Below, one piece after another: positions 15,549 to 23,519 of a stretch of 32,627 nucleotides of DNA; the stretch's first letter is position 1, and the number at the start of each line of letters is the position of its first letter. The notes beneath the pieces were generated by a model that did not search any database, was not told the origin of the DNA, and saw nothing but the letters and a program-made list of their open reading frames with translations. Source of the DNA: Peptococcaceae bacterium (GTDB taxonomy: Bacteria > Bacillota > Peptococcia > DRI-13); assembly GCA_020054815.1 (NCBI GenBank), contig JAIHAN010000014.1, forward strand, positions 1 through 32,627. Direction: 5' to 3'. Both the position numbers and the translations under genes were made by a program.

Positions 15549-16532
15549 ATGAATGAGTACAATTTAAATCTCCATCATCAATCCCTTGTGGTCGACGGCC
15601 ATTGTGACAGCATCTTAGAATGTTATAAAGAAAAGCGGGATTTTATTAAGAGCGGTCTCAAAGGACACCTGGATTTATCCCGTTTAAAACAAGGCGGGGT
15701 AAACTTACAATTCCTGGCCCTGTTTATAGAAACCCAGTATAAGCCTTACGGGGCCCTCTGTCGTGTTTTAGAACTCTTAGATTTCTTCTACAGCCTGAAA
15801 AATGAGAGGGGAGAATCGTTACAAATTATTAAAGAACAGAAAGATTTACTCTCTCTTAATACAGAAACCGTAAAATTTCTTTTAACGGTGGAAGGGGGCG
15901 AAGCCCTGGAGGGTCAGCTTAGTACATTGAGAATTCTCTTTCGCTTAGGGATACGCAGTGTGACACTGACCTGGAACCAAAGAAATCAATTGGGAGACGG
16001 TGTTTGGGAAAGAGAAAGCGGGGGAGGGTTAACCACATTTGGTAAAGCCGTGATTAAAGAAATGAATGACCTGGGGATGCTGGTCGATGTTTCCCATCTT
16101 TCGGAAGGGGGATTCTGGGATGTAATTTCCTACACCACCAAACCCATTGCTGCCACCCACTCCTGCTGCCGGGTCCTCCATGAGCATCCGCGAAATTTGC
16201 GGAACGAACAGATGGAAGCCCTCCAAAAAAACCAGGGCATCATCGGCATTAACTTTTGTCCCGAATTTTTGGGGAGGGAAAGGGTAACCGCGGAAACTGT
16301 TATTGAACATATTGAATATGCCGCCGGTGTTGCCGGAGTCGACCATGTTGGGCTGGGTTCTGATTTTGACGGCATAGAGACAACACCTGCCGGTCTGGAG
16401 GATGTGAGCAAAATGCCCCTGCTTACCGAACTCCTTTTACAAAGGGGATGGAAAGAAGAGGAAGTGAGAAAGGTCTTAGGAGGTAATTATATTCGTGTAC
16501 TCCAGCAAGTCTTGCCCCCTGCTCAAAGTTGA
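15549..16532 (+). CDS. Membrane dipeptidase family protein (peptidase M19)
   Basis: A 327-residue zinc dipeptidase of the renal dipeptidase family, which cleaves dipeptides, often with a D-residue at the C-terminal side. The likely zinc ligands are visible: HCD (H18, D20), the glutamate in VEGGE (E115), H183 in VDVSH and H204 in AATHS, plus the GLGSDFDG motif near 290. I see no signal peptide, so despite the family name it is probably cytosolic. The start at 15549 has AAGGTG (15538-15543) at a good distance; an ATG 24 bases upstream lies before that site. TTGTTG (15493-15498) and TAATAT (15515-15520), 16 bases apart, could be a promoter. The 3' end overlaps the next gene by 38 bases. Confidence 0.92.
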   Translation: MNEYNLNLHHQSLVVDGHCDSILECYKEKRDFIKSGLKGHLDLSRLKQGGVNLQFLALFIETQYKPYGALCRVLELLDFFYSLKNERGESLQIIKEQKDLLSLNTETVKFLLTVEGGEALEGQLSTLRILFRLGIRSVTLTWNQRNQLGDGVWERESGGGLTTFGKAVIKEMNDLGMLVDVSHLSEGGFWDVISYTTKPIAATHSCCRVLHEHPRNLRNEQMEALQKNQGIIGINFCPEFLGRERVTAETVIEHIEYAAGVAGVDHVGLGSDFDGIETTPAGLEDVSKMPLLTELLLQRGWKEEEVRKVLGGNYIRVLQQVLPPAQS

Positions 16533-17361
16533 TCTGCACGTACACACAACTGCTTCTGACGGGGCTTACAGGCCCAGTGAAGTGATAAGATTCGCCAGGG
16601 AAAAGGAACTAGAGTATATAGCTATTACCGATCATGATACTACAGAGGGACTGGCGGAAGCCCTCAGGGAAGGCGATGTGCAGAAGATCAAAGTGTTCCC
16701 CGGTGTAGAAATCAGCACCGTCTATGAGGAAGAAGAGATTCATATTCTGGGGTATTTCATTAATACGACCAATAAAGCATTACAGTTAACCTTAAGAAAA
16801 TTGACCGAGGCCAGGCACAATCGTGCCCGGGCCATGGTGAAAAAACTGCAAGAACTGGGATACAACGTAGCCCTGGAAGAAGTTTTAGCCAGGGCAGGAC
16901 CGGGTGCAGTGGGCCGGCCTCATATCGCCCTGGTCCTCATGGAAAAGGGCTATTTTACAAGGGTGGAAGAAGTTTTTGCCCAGCTCCTTAACCCGGGCTG
17001 CCCGGCCTATGTTCCACGCTTTAAGATCTCTCCCTACAAAGCCGTTGCCTTAATCAAAGGAGCTGAGGGTGTACCGGTTTTAGCCCATCCCGGTGAAAAT
17101 TTCCCCGCCGGGTTACTGACGGAACTAATAGAAACAGGGCTGTCCGGAATCGAAGTCTATCATCCCCATCACCCACCCCATTTAGAAAAATTTTATTATG
17201 AACTTGCTCTGCAGTACGGGCTGCTGGTTACCGGCGGTTCAGACTTTCACGGGCACGATCCTGAAGAACTTAATGAATTTGGCTCTGTGCTGCTGCCTTC
17301 CTCCTTTATAACAAGGCTTTTGACAGCACAAAGAAGCAAGGACGGGAATCTTGACCGGTAA
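16495..17361 (+). CDS. PHP-domain phosphoesterase (YciV/TrpH-like)
   Basis: A 288-residue protein of the PHP family, similar to enzymes that hydrolyse 3',5'-nucleoside bisphosphates or trim the 5' ends of RNA. The metal-binding motifs are complete: DLHVHTTASDG (residues 13-23), ITDHDT, GVEIS, HPGE in the middle and GGSDFHG near the C-terminus. Translation starts at GTG 16495, inside the end of the dipeptidase gene, with AGGAGG at 16480-16485; no later start would keep the first histidine motif in place. The riboswitch promoter overlaps its 3' end. The exact substrate cannot be read from the sequence. Confidence 0.9.
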   Translation: MYSSKSCPLLKVDLHVHTTASDGAYRPSEVIRFAREKELEYIAITDHDTTEGLAEALREGDVQKIKVFPGVEISTVYEEEEIHILGYFINTTNKALQLTLRKLTEARHNRARAMVKKLQELGYNVALEEVLARAGPGAVGRPHIALVLMEKGYFTRVEEVFAQLLNPGCPAYVPRFKISPYKAVALIKGAEGVPVLAHPGENFPAGLLTELIETGLSGIEVYHPHHPPHLEKFYYELALQYGLLVTGGSDFHGHDPEELNEFGSVLLPSSFITRLLTAQRSKDGNLDR

Positions 17362-17380
17362 GTAAATTGTGTGTTAATAT
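17351..17380 (+). promoter_or_regulatory. Sigma-A promoter of the cobalamin operon
   Basis: TTGACC (17351-17356) and TAATAT (17375-17380) are 18 bases apart (TTAATA at 17 bases is equivalent). The -35 lies in the last codons of the PHP gene. The transcript would begin near 17388, just before the riboswitch. Confidence 0.65.
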
Positions 17381-17397
17381 AAATGGGTAAAATTCCA

Positions 17398-17568
17398 TAT
17401 TAATCACAGGTGCATCGCTTAAAAGAGAAGACCGGTGTGAATCCGGCGCGGTCCCGCCGCTGTAATCGGTAACAAATCTCACATACAGCCACTTATGCTT
17501 CATCATAGGGAAGGCGTGAGAGGAGAATGACCCGAGAGCCAGAAGACCTGCCTGGTGATTGTAATCAG
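17398..17568 (+). promoter_or_regulatory. Cobalamin (B12) riboswitch aptamer
   Basis: The core elements are easy to read: ACCGGTGTGAATCCGG (17431-17446), then GCGGTCCCGCCGCTGT (17447-17462) and the B12 box AGCCAGAAGACCTGCC (17537-17552). The arms between match the usual cobalamin aptamer in size. It binds adenosylcobalamin or a related corrinoid and should switch off the operon when the cofactor is plentiful. The exact ends are approximate. Confidence 0.96.
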
Positions 17569-17616
17569 ACCCCGGTGTAGGGTCTATGGTTACCTTTGGA
17601 TTAAGAAGCAGGGTGC

Positions 17617-17645
17617 AGTCCTTTGGTATAACCAGAGGACTTTTT
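17617..17645 (+). terminator. Riboswitch expression-platform terminator
   Basis: AGTCCTTTGGT (17617-17627) pairs with ACCAGAGGACT (17631-17641; one G-U pair) around a three-base loop, followed by TTTT. A smaller hairpin, GACCC/GGGTC (17568-17572 with 17580-17584), sits between it and the B12 box and may take part in switching. This indicates control by transcription termination. Confidence 0.88.
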
Positions 17646-17800
17646 CTATTTCTACTACTCAACTTCCATCTTTTTTATCCCCTCCGGGGGAACTTTTAAA
17701 AATTACGTCACCGGACGTTTTCATAAATTGGGAAAGACTAGGAATATCCCCTTGGGAATATAATACTAGAAAGTGCATGTTTTCCAAGGGGGATACGACA
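17646..17800 (+). other. Leader between riboswitch terminator and first operon gene
   Basis: About 155 bases without a gene. An open frame runs through it into the coiled-coil gene, but it has no ribosome site and overlaps the riboswitch. ACGTC/GACGT (17705-17709 with 17714-17718) is a short hairpin. A TATAAT at 17759-17764 has no -35 partner. AAGGGGG at 17786-17792 is the ribosome site of the next gene. Confidence 0.55.
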
Positions 17801-18097
17801 ATGGTCAATGAGCAGGAATTCATCCGCCTAAAAAACCGTATTAAGGAACTTGAGAACCAGGTGGAACATTTAAGAATCAGCCGCAGGGTTTTAATGAATC
17901 TGATTGAAAAAATCGAAAAAGAAAAAAGAACGATTCTTAGCCAGTTGGAAAAAGAAAATAAAAGGCTGCAGCATAATAATCAGCGTTATGCCCAGTGGTT
18001 GATGAAAAAGAACCGCAAAATTGTAGAGTTGGAAGCCATTTTTAAGAATGGTACCACACATATGATTTCGGAGGAGTTATGGGAAAAGGATACCTAA
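17801..18097 (+). CDS. Unknown small coiled-coil protein heading the cobalamin operon
   Basis: I do not recognise this 98-residue protein. It is almost all charged helix: residues about 5-80 have leucine/isoleucine heptad spacing with many K, E, R and Q, as in a dimeric coiled coil. There is no membrane segment, cysteine or histidine cluster. The start at 17801 has AAGGGGG eight bases upstream; the same frame stays open far upstream across the riboswitch, but that part has no ribosome site. It is the first gene under the B12 riboswitch and its end overlaps the cobU start by 19 bases, so its expression is tied to corrinoid supply. It could be a scaffold or regulator, or simply a passenger; the sequence does not say. 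Confidence 0.75.
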   Translation: MVNEQEFIRLKNRIKELENQVEHLRISRRVLMNLIEKIEKEKRTILSQLEKENKRLQHNNQRYAQWLMKKNRKIVELEAIFKNGTTHMISEELWEKDT

Positions 18098-18660
18098 TTC
18101 TGGTCACGGGTGCTGCCCGCAGCGGTAAGAGTTCTTACGCCGAATACCTGGCTAATTTGGCTTCCGAAGAGGTAGCTTATCTGGCTACAGCCCAAGCCCT
18201 GGATGAGGAAATGGAGGAACGTATTAGACTACATGCGGAAAGACGTTTTCATACCTGGCAAACTTTTGAAGAACCTTTTAATCCGGGGAAAGTTATTTTA
18301 AACCATTACCGGGAATACAAGGTATGGCTCCTGGATTGTATCACGCTCCTGGTGGCCAATCATTTGCTTACAAAAGTGCAACCCCAGGATACTGTATTTG
18401 TTTCCACTGAAATAGAAGCGTTCATAACCAGGGAAATCGAAAATTTAATCAACGTTGTCCATACTACGGATATCACCCTGATCGCTGTCACCAATGAAGT
18501 AGGCTGGGGGCTGGTTCCCCCGGATCCTCTCAGCAGGGCCTACAGAGATATTGTAGGAAGGGTTAACCAGAAACTTGCTCAGGCCGCAGATGATGTATAT
18601 TTAGTAACAGTAGGTATACCCATGAAACTCAAATCAGCAGCAAACGGAAGTGGGTCGTAA
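18079..18660 (+). CDS. cobU: Adenosylcobinamide kinase / adenosylcobinamide-phosphate guanylyltransferase
   Basis: CobU phosphorylates adenosylcobinamide and then attaches GMP, giving adenosylcobinamide-GDP for nucleotide loop assembly. The 193-residue protein has the P-loop GAARSGKS (residues 10-17) and the segment LHAERR, whose histidine is the likely GMP-carrying residue. The motifs NEVGWG and PLSRAYRD in the C-terminal half are typical of CobU. It starts with GGAGGAG just upstream inside the coiled-coil gene, and its stop directly abuts the cbiD start. CobU acts late in the pathway but is placed here before the ring-building genes. Confidence 0.95.
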   Translation: MGKGYLILVTGAARSGKSSYAEYLANLASEEVAYLATAQALDEEMEERIRLHAERRFHTWQTFEEPFNPGKVILNHYREYKVWLLDCITLLVANHLLTKVQPQDTVFVSTEIEAFITREIENLINVVHTTDITLIAVTNEVGWGLVPPDPLSRAYRDIVGRVNQKLAQAADDVYLVTVGIPMKLKSAANGSGS

Positions 18661-19758
18661 ATGCAGGAGAAGAAACTAAGGCCGGGTTTTACCACAGGCA
18701 GTGCAGCCACGGCGGCTGCCCTTGCCGCTGCTTTGACGGCTTTAAACGGCATGGAATATGAGAAGGTTACCATTACCACGCCCCTTGGTACACCCCTCCA
18801 TATACCGGTACAATTTAAGGGTGTAGCGGATGGGCTTGTGACTTACAGTGTCATCAAAGACGGTGGGGACGATCCCGATGTCACCAATGGCTGCGAGATT
18901 CAAGCTGCGGTGGCTTTAACAACGGATGAGAGAATCACGATAAAAGGCGGGAAAGGCGTAGGTATTGTGACCAAGCCCGGCCTTTCCACCCCCGTGGGAG
19001 AACCGGCCATCAATCCTGTGCCGCGGCAGATGATTATAGATTCTGTAAAAAAATGTTTGCCGCCTGGCAAGGGGGCAATCATCACTATCAGTGTACCTTT
19101 GGGTGAAAGCATTGCCAAAAAAACATTAAACAGCCACCTGGGCATAGTGGGAGGCATTTCCATCCTGGGCACCACGGGCATTGTCTATCCCATGTCCGAG
19201 GAAGCCTATAAAACTTCCTTAACTCCCCAGCTCGATGTGATTAAAGCCTTAGGTTATGAAACCCTGGTCTTGACGCCTGGACGAATTGGACAAAGGTGCG
19301 CTGAACAGTTTGGTTTTTCTGGGGAGTACATTTGCCTCACTAGCAATTATCTTGGCTACATGCTGGAACAAGCAGTGGAGAAAGGATTCCGAAAGCTCAT
19401 ACTTGCCGGACACCCCGGAAAATTAGTGAAACTGGCGGCGGGAGTTTTTCATACCCACAACCGCATGGGAGACGGGCGCCTGGAAGCCATGGCTGCCGCC
19501 GCTGCCGTCTTAGATGCTCCGGCAGCGCTGGTTAAAGATATTTTTTACAGCTTGACCACCGAGGCCGCCATACAGTTAATCGATCAGTGGGAAAAAAGGG
19601 ATGAATTCTGGACGCTCCTGGCCCACAGAGCAATTGAAAAAGTTGGAAAATATCTTTTCCAGGAAGCATCAGTATCTCTTATCTTTTTTAATTACCAGGG
19701 ACAGGTGCTGGGCTCAGCAGACCCCGGCAACCTGATAGGAGGATTATTAAATGAATAG
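18661..19758 (+). CDS. cbiD: Cobalt-precorrin-5B C1-methyltransferase CbiD
   Basis: CbiD methylates C-1 of the corrin ring in the anaerobic pathway. The 365-residue sequence opens with the family block RPGFTTGSAATAAA (residues 7-20), then has the DGGDDPDVTNG motif and a glycine-rich KGGKGVGIVTKPGL. The aerobic pathway uses CobF instead, so this gene marks the route as oxygen-independent. The ATG follows the cobU stop with no gap; the ribosome site is weak, so it may depend on coupling with cobU. Its end overlaps cbiE by eight bases. Confidence 0.97.
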   Translation: MQEKKLRPGFTTGSAATAAALAAALTALNGMEYEKVTITTPLGTPLHIPVQFKGVADGLVTYSVIKDGGDDPDVTNGCEIQAAVALTTDERITIKGGKGVGIVTKPGLSTPVGEPAINPVPRQMIIDSVKKCLPPGKGAIITISVPLGESIAKKTLNSHLGIVGGISILGTTGIVYPMSEEAYKTSLTPQLDVIKALGYETLVLTPGRIGQRCAEQFGFSGEYICLTSNYLGYMLEQAVEKGFRKLILAGHPGKLVKLAAGVFHTHNRMGDGRLEAMAAAAAVLDAPAALVKDIFYSLTTEAAIQLIDQWEKRDEFWTLLAHRAIEKVGKYLFQEASVSLIFFNYQGQVLGSADPGNLIGGLLNE

Positions 19759-20368
19759 TCGCTTACATGTGGTTGGCACTGGTTCCGGTTACCCGGACTA
19801 TACTTTGCCCCTGGGCTTGAAGATTATCAAAAAATGTCAGGTTTTAGTGGGTGGTCAACGCTTTATACATAACTTTGCCGAAGCCCATCATGAGATATTT
19901 TATGTGAAAAATAATTTGCCTGATGTTGTGGCGTATTTGAAAAGTATTTATAAAGAAAAAGAAACATGTGTCCTGGTTTCCGGTGATCCGGGTTTTTATA
20001 GTTTTTTGGGGTATCTCCGTCAACATTTTGCTGCCGGAGAACTAAACGTAATACCCGGAATCAGTTCTATCTCCCTGGCTTTTGCCAAACTTGCCGAATC
20101 GTGGCACGATGCCCGTTTAATCAGTCTCCATGGCCGTTCCCTGGATGCTTTATCCTCCCTGACCCCCGGCCAGAAAATCGCTATTTTAACGGACAATAAG
20201 AACACGCCTTCTCTAGTGGCCCAAAAACTATCCACCGTTTTGGGGAATGACTGCCGGGTTACGGTATGTGAGGCTCTGGGTACGCCCCAGGAACGGTTAA
20301 CCACCACCACCTTAGACAAAGTGTATGATTCCGATTCTGTGAGCTTGCTGGTGATTTCTCATGTTTAA
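19751..20368 (+). CDS. cbiE: Cobalt-precorrin-7 C5-methyltransferase CbiE
   Basis: A SAM-dependent tetrapyrrole methylase that adds a methyl at C-5. The 205-residue protein has the family N-terminus VVGTGSGYPDYTLP (residues 7-20), a central SGDPGFYS motif and IPGISSISLA. In the aerobic pathway CbiE and CbiT activities are fused in CobL; here they are separate, adjacent genes overlapping by eight bases. GGAGG lies just before the ATG, inside the end of cbiD. Confidence 0.93.
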   Translation: MNSRLHVVGTGSGYPDYTLPLGLKIIKKCQVLVGGQRFIHNFAEAHHEIFYVKNNLPDVVAYLKSIYKEKETCVLVSGDPGFYSFLGYLRQHFAAGELNVIPGISSISLAFAKLAESWHDARLISLHGRSLDALSSLTPGQKIAILTDNKNTPSLVAQKLSTVLGNDCRVTVCEALGTPQERLTTTTLDKVYDSDSVSLLVISHV

Positions 20369-20951
20369 GCAATTAGTACCGGGGCTGCCCGATGACAGTT
20401 TCGAACGTAGTAAGGTTCCTATGACGAAAAGGGAGATACGTATCCTCACCTTAACCCTGGCCCGGATTAAACCTGACAGTGTTATCTGGGACATTGGCGC
20501 CGGTACGGGCAGCCTTAGCGTGGAATCAGCTTTAATGGCCCCTTTGGGAATGGTCTATGCCATTGAAAAAAATCCTGAAGCCTGTGGGCTCATTGCCAAA
20601 AACAGGCAGCGTTTTTCCCTGGAAAATCTCAAAATCATCGAAGGCACCGCACCGGAGGTCCTTTCCCCCTTGCCCCAACCCGATGTCTGTATCATTGGTG
20701 GGAGCGGTGGTAATCTAAAGACAATTCTTTCCCAGGCCTGGCAAAAACTTAAAGAGGAAGGAAGATTCCTCATCACGGCGGTGACCATGGAAACTGCCCT
20801 GACAGCTATTCATTTCTTAGAAGGTTCCGGAGCCGTGAACCTCGATGTCAACCTGGTCAGTGTAAGCAAAATACAAAAGCTCACTAATATTCATATGTTT
20901 GCTGCACAAAACCCTGTTTTTATCATCTCTGCCTGGAAAGGAAGAAACTGA
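20361..20951 (+). CDS. cbiT: Cobalt-precorrin-6B C15-methyltransferase (decarboxylating) CbiT
   Basis: CbiT methylates C-15 and removes the acetate carboxyl at C-12. The 196-residue product is a class I Rossmann-type methyltransferase: DIGAGTGSLSVES (about 42-54) binds S-adenosylmethionine and is preceded by PMTKREIRIL, the CbiT signature; IIGGSGGNL follows later. It overlaps cbiE by eight bases at its start and cbiL by one base at its end (TGATG). The pairing with cbiE matches their fused counterpart CobL. Confidence 0.95.
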   Translation: MFKQLVPGLPDDSFERSKVPMTKREIRILTLTLARIKPDSVIWDIGAGTGSLSVESALMAPLGMVYAIEKNPEACGLIAKNRQRFSLENLKIIEGTAPEVLSPLPQPDVCIIGGSGGNLKTILSQAWQKLKEEGRFLITAVTMETALTAIHFLEGSGAVNLDVNLVSVSKIQKLTNIHMFAAQNPVFIISAWKGRN

Positions 20952-21664
20952 TGCTAGGTAAATTTTATATTATGGGTGTGGGCCCGGGAGACCCCAAACT
21001 CCTGACCATAAAAGCTTACGAAATCCTGCAAAAAGCCGCCGTAGTAGCCATTCCTTATTCTAAACAAGAAAAAGACAGTGTGGCTTTCAACATTGTGAAA
21101 GAGTATGTACCTCCATCCTGCCAGGTCCTATCCTTGCTGATGCCCATGACACGCAATCAGGAGCTGTTAAAAAAAGCCTGGCAAGAGGCGGCCGTGCAAG
21201 TAGCTGCTCCCTTAAAAAAGGGATTAGACGTAGTCTTCATTACGATAGGTGACCCTTCTATTTACAGTACCGGCATGTACATTTATCAGGAACTCAAAAC
21301 TTTAGTATCTGAACTGAGGTGTGAAACAGTTCCCGGGATAACTTCCTTTACGGCCAGTGCCGCCAGTCTGAATTTACCCCTGGCCCTCGGTACTGAACCC
21401 CTGCTGGTTGTTCCCCATGTGGTAAGTAAAGAAAGGTTAAAAGGGATTCTAGCCCAATATCCCAACGTGGTCCTGCTGAAAGTAACGGCTAATTTTCCGG
21501 AAATCGTGACCGGTCTGGAGGAAATGGGTTTACTTAATAAAGCCGTGTTTGTTTCACGCTGCGGCCAGGCCGGGGAATTTATCAGCTTTGACCTGAAGTC
21601 CCTGGACCCCCGGTCCCTGGACTATTTATCCCTGGTTATCATCAGGAAGGAGGGAGTGCGGTGA
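20951..21664 (+). CDS. cbiL: Cobalt-precorrin-2 C20-methyltransferase CbiL
   Basis: CbiL adds the C-20 methyl that allows later ring contraction. The 237-residue protein has the tetrapyrrole methylase N-terminus IMGVGPGDPKLLTIKA (7-22), and IPYSKQEKDS, the region that tells CbiL/CobI from its paralogues. GDPSIYSTGMY and VPGITSFTASAA follow. It acts on the product of the cobaltochelatase CbiX, encoded further along the operon. Its ATG shares one base with the cbiT stop and its own end overlaps the cbiF GTG start by four bases. Confidence 0.94.
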   Translation: MLGKFYIMGVGPGDPKLLTIKAYEILQKAAVVAIPYSKQEKDSVAFNIVKEYVPPSCQVLSLLMPMTRNQELLKKAWQEAAVQVAAPLKKGLDVVFITIGDPSIYSTGMYIYQELKTLVSELRCETVPGITSFTASAASLNLPLALGTEPLLVVPHVVSKERLKGILAQYPNVVLLKVTANFPEIVTGLEEMGLLNKAVFVSRCGQAGEFISFDLKSLDPRSLDYLSLVIIRKEGVR

Positions 21665-22416
21665 AAGTATATTTTATCGGCGCCGGGCCTGGCGACCCTA
21701 AGCTGATTACCGTAAAAGGGCAGGAAATCATTGCCCAGGCTGATGTGATTATTTACGCGGGCTCCCTGGTCAACCCGGAAGTGCTGAACCACAGAAAACC
21801 TAAGGCCTTAGTATATAATAGCGCTGCTATGACCCTGCCGGAGGTCCTGGCGGTGATGGAAGAAGCTGTAGCCAATAATCAAACGGTAGCCCGTGTCCAT
21901 ACGGGGGATCCCAGTATTTACGGGGCCATTAAGGAACAAATGGACGCCCTGGAAGCAAAAAATATCCCTTATGAGATCATTCCCGGGGTTAGTTCTTTTT
22001 TGGCTGCTGCCGCCAGTCTCAAAAGTGAATATACCTTACCCGGGATTTCCCAGACCGTAATTTTAACACGCCTGGAAGGACGTACCCCCGTACCGGAAAA
22101 AGAAAAGCTGGCCGGCTTAGCAACACATCAGGCTTCCATGTGCATTTTCTTAAGCAGCGGCATGATCAAAGAGGTGGTGGCTCAATTATTAACGGCCTAC
22201 CCACCCGCCACACCGGTGGCCGTGGTCTATAAAGCTTCCTGGCCGGAAGAACTGATTATCCGGGGGACCCTTGCTACCATCGAAGAGGAAGTCAAAAAGC
22301 AAGGTGTCAATAAAACAGCCCTGATTCTGGTAGGTTCCTTTTTGGATAGTGAGTATGAACTCTCACGCCTCTATGACCCCAGCTTCTCCCATGAATACAG
22401 AAGGGCTTCCTCATGA
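21661..22416 (+). CDS. cbiF: Cobalt-precorrin-4 C11-methyltransferase CbiF
   Basis: CbiF methylates C-11. The 251-residue sequence begins KVYFIGAGPGDPKLITVKG and continues with IYAGSLVNPEVL, the marker of the CbiF/CobM branch. HTGDPSIYGAI and IPGVSSFLAAAA are also as expected. Translation begins at GTG (21661), with AAGGAGGGAG immediately upstream in the end of cbiL. It overlaps cbiL and cbiG by four bases each. Confidence 0.96.
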   Translation: MKVYFIGAGPGDPKLITVKGQEIIAQADVIIYAGSLVNPEVLNHRKPKALVYNSAAMTLPEVLAVMEEAVANNQTVARVHTGDPSIYGAIKEQMDALEAKNIPYEIIPGVSSFLAAAASLKSEYTLPGISQTVILTRLEGRTPVPEKEKLAGLATHQASMCIFLSSGMIKEVVAQLLTAYPPATPVAVVYKASWPEELIIRGTLATIEEEVKKQGVNKTALILVGSFLDSEYELSRLYDPSFSHEYRRASS

Positions 22417-23519
22417 AAAAAATAGCTGTGCTTGCCATAACCCCCAACGGAGCCAGACTGGGCTTAAACTTAGCCGGGCAATACCCCGAAATCATGGAAT
22501 TGTATGTAAAGAATTCTCTAAGGGAAATCATTGGCAGTACAACTTCCACCATATCCTTTTATGAGCAGAATTTTTCAGAACAAATACAGTACTTATGGTC
22601 TCGCTACCAGGGTATCATTTTTATCATGGCCGCAGGTATTGTGGTCCGGACTGTGGCCCCCTTCCTAAAAGACAAAAGCCGGGACCCGGCGGTAGTTGTT
22701 GTCGATGAGCAAGGGCGTTTTGCCATCAGCTTACTGAGCGGCCACCTGGGCGGAGCCAATGAGTTATGTAAGGAAGTGGCCGGTATCCTGGGGGCTGTTC
22801 CCGTGATTACTACGGCCACTGATGCAGCTTCCCTTGAAGCCATTGATGTCTGGGCAGCCCGCTATTCCTTGTCCATAGAACCTCTTCCTCATATCAAGCA
22901 TTTCAATATGCACTTACTCAAAGGTTATCCATGTCTTATCTGGCATGAATCCTATCTCAACATAGAAACTTCAACCAACCCCCAAATCATCATGCAAAAG
23001 CTTCCTTATACAGGCCAGGAAATAAGCTTTTGTCATGGTGTGGTCACACCCCAGCAGGTCCTGCCCGGCATAGCGGAACCGGTTCTCTACTTGCGGCCGA
23101 AAATTTTAAGTATCGGCGTTGGCTGTAAGCGGGGAACACCTGCTGAGCAAATCATAGAGGCCATCAACGAGGTCTTAAAGGAAAACAACCTAAGTCCCCG
23201 CTGCATCAAGCATTTGGCCTCACTGGACATAAAGAAAGATGAGCCCGGTCTCCTGGAGGCAGCGAAAAGAATAGGCTGCCCAGTTCATTTTGTTAACCGG
23301 GAAGATGTCATAAACATTACCAGGGAGCGCAATCTTAAAGTCTCTCCCTTTGTTCAAAAAAAAATCGGGGTTCCCGGAGTTGCCGAACAAGCAGCTTTAT
23401 TGACAACAGAGGAGGGTGAAATCCTTTGTCCCAAAACTATCAAGAAATCTGTGACCATAGCTGTAGCCAGGGAAAAATCTATATCATTGGTACCGGCCCG
23501 GGGGACCTGGCTCACCTAA
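22413..23519 (+). CDS. cbiG: Cobalt-precorrin-5A hydrolase CbiG
   Basis: CbiG opens the delta-lactone of cobalt-precorrin-5A and releases the C-20 fragment as acetaldehyde, an oxygen-independent step. The 368-residue protein has the three expected parts: a variable N-terminus, a central domain with MAAGIVVRTVAPFLKDK and LSGHLGGANEL, and a C-terminal domain with SIGVGCKRGTP and VPGVAEQAALL. The gene overlaps cbiH by 94 bases, the largest overlap in the operon; the reading to the end at 23519 keeps the conserved C-terminal PKTIKKSVTIAVAR block, so the overlap appears real. Confidence 0.96.
   Translation: MKKIAVLAITPNGARLGLNLAGQYPEIMELYVKNSLREIIGSTTSTISFYEQNFSEQIQYLWSRYQGIIFIMAAGIVVRTVAPFLKDKSRDPAVVVVDEQGRFAISLLSGHLGGANELCKEVAGILGAVPVITTATDAASLEAIDVWAARYSLSIEPLPHIKHFNMHLLKGYPCLIWHESYLNIETSTNPQIIMQKLPYTGQEISFCHGVVTPQQVLPGIAEPVLYLRPKILSIGVGCKRGTPAEQIIEAINEVLKENNLSPRCIKHLASLDIKKDEPGLLEAAKRIGCPVHFVNREDVINITRERNLKVSPFVQKKIGVPGVAEQAALLTTEEGEILCPKTIKKSVTIAVAREKSISLVPARGTWLT

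Noticed and set aside
17759-17764. TATAAT as an internal promoter after the riboswitch
   Set aside because: No -35 at any normal spacing and no TG extension.
17555-17800. Long N-terminal extension of the coiled-coil protein
   Set aside because: The open frame begins right after the B12 box and would be translated through the terminator. It has no ribosome site, unlike ATG 17801.
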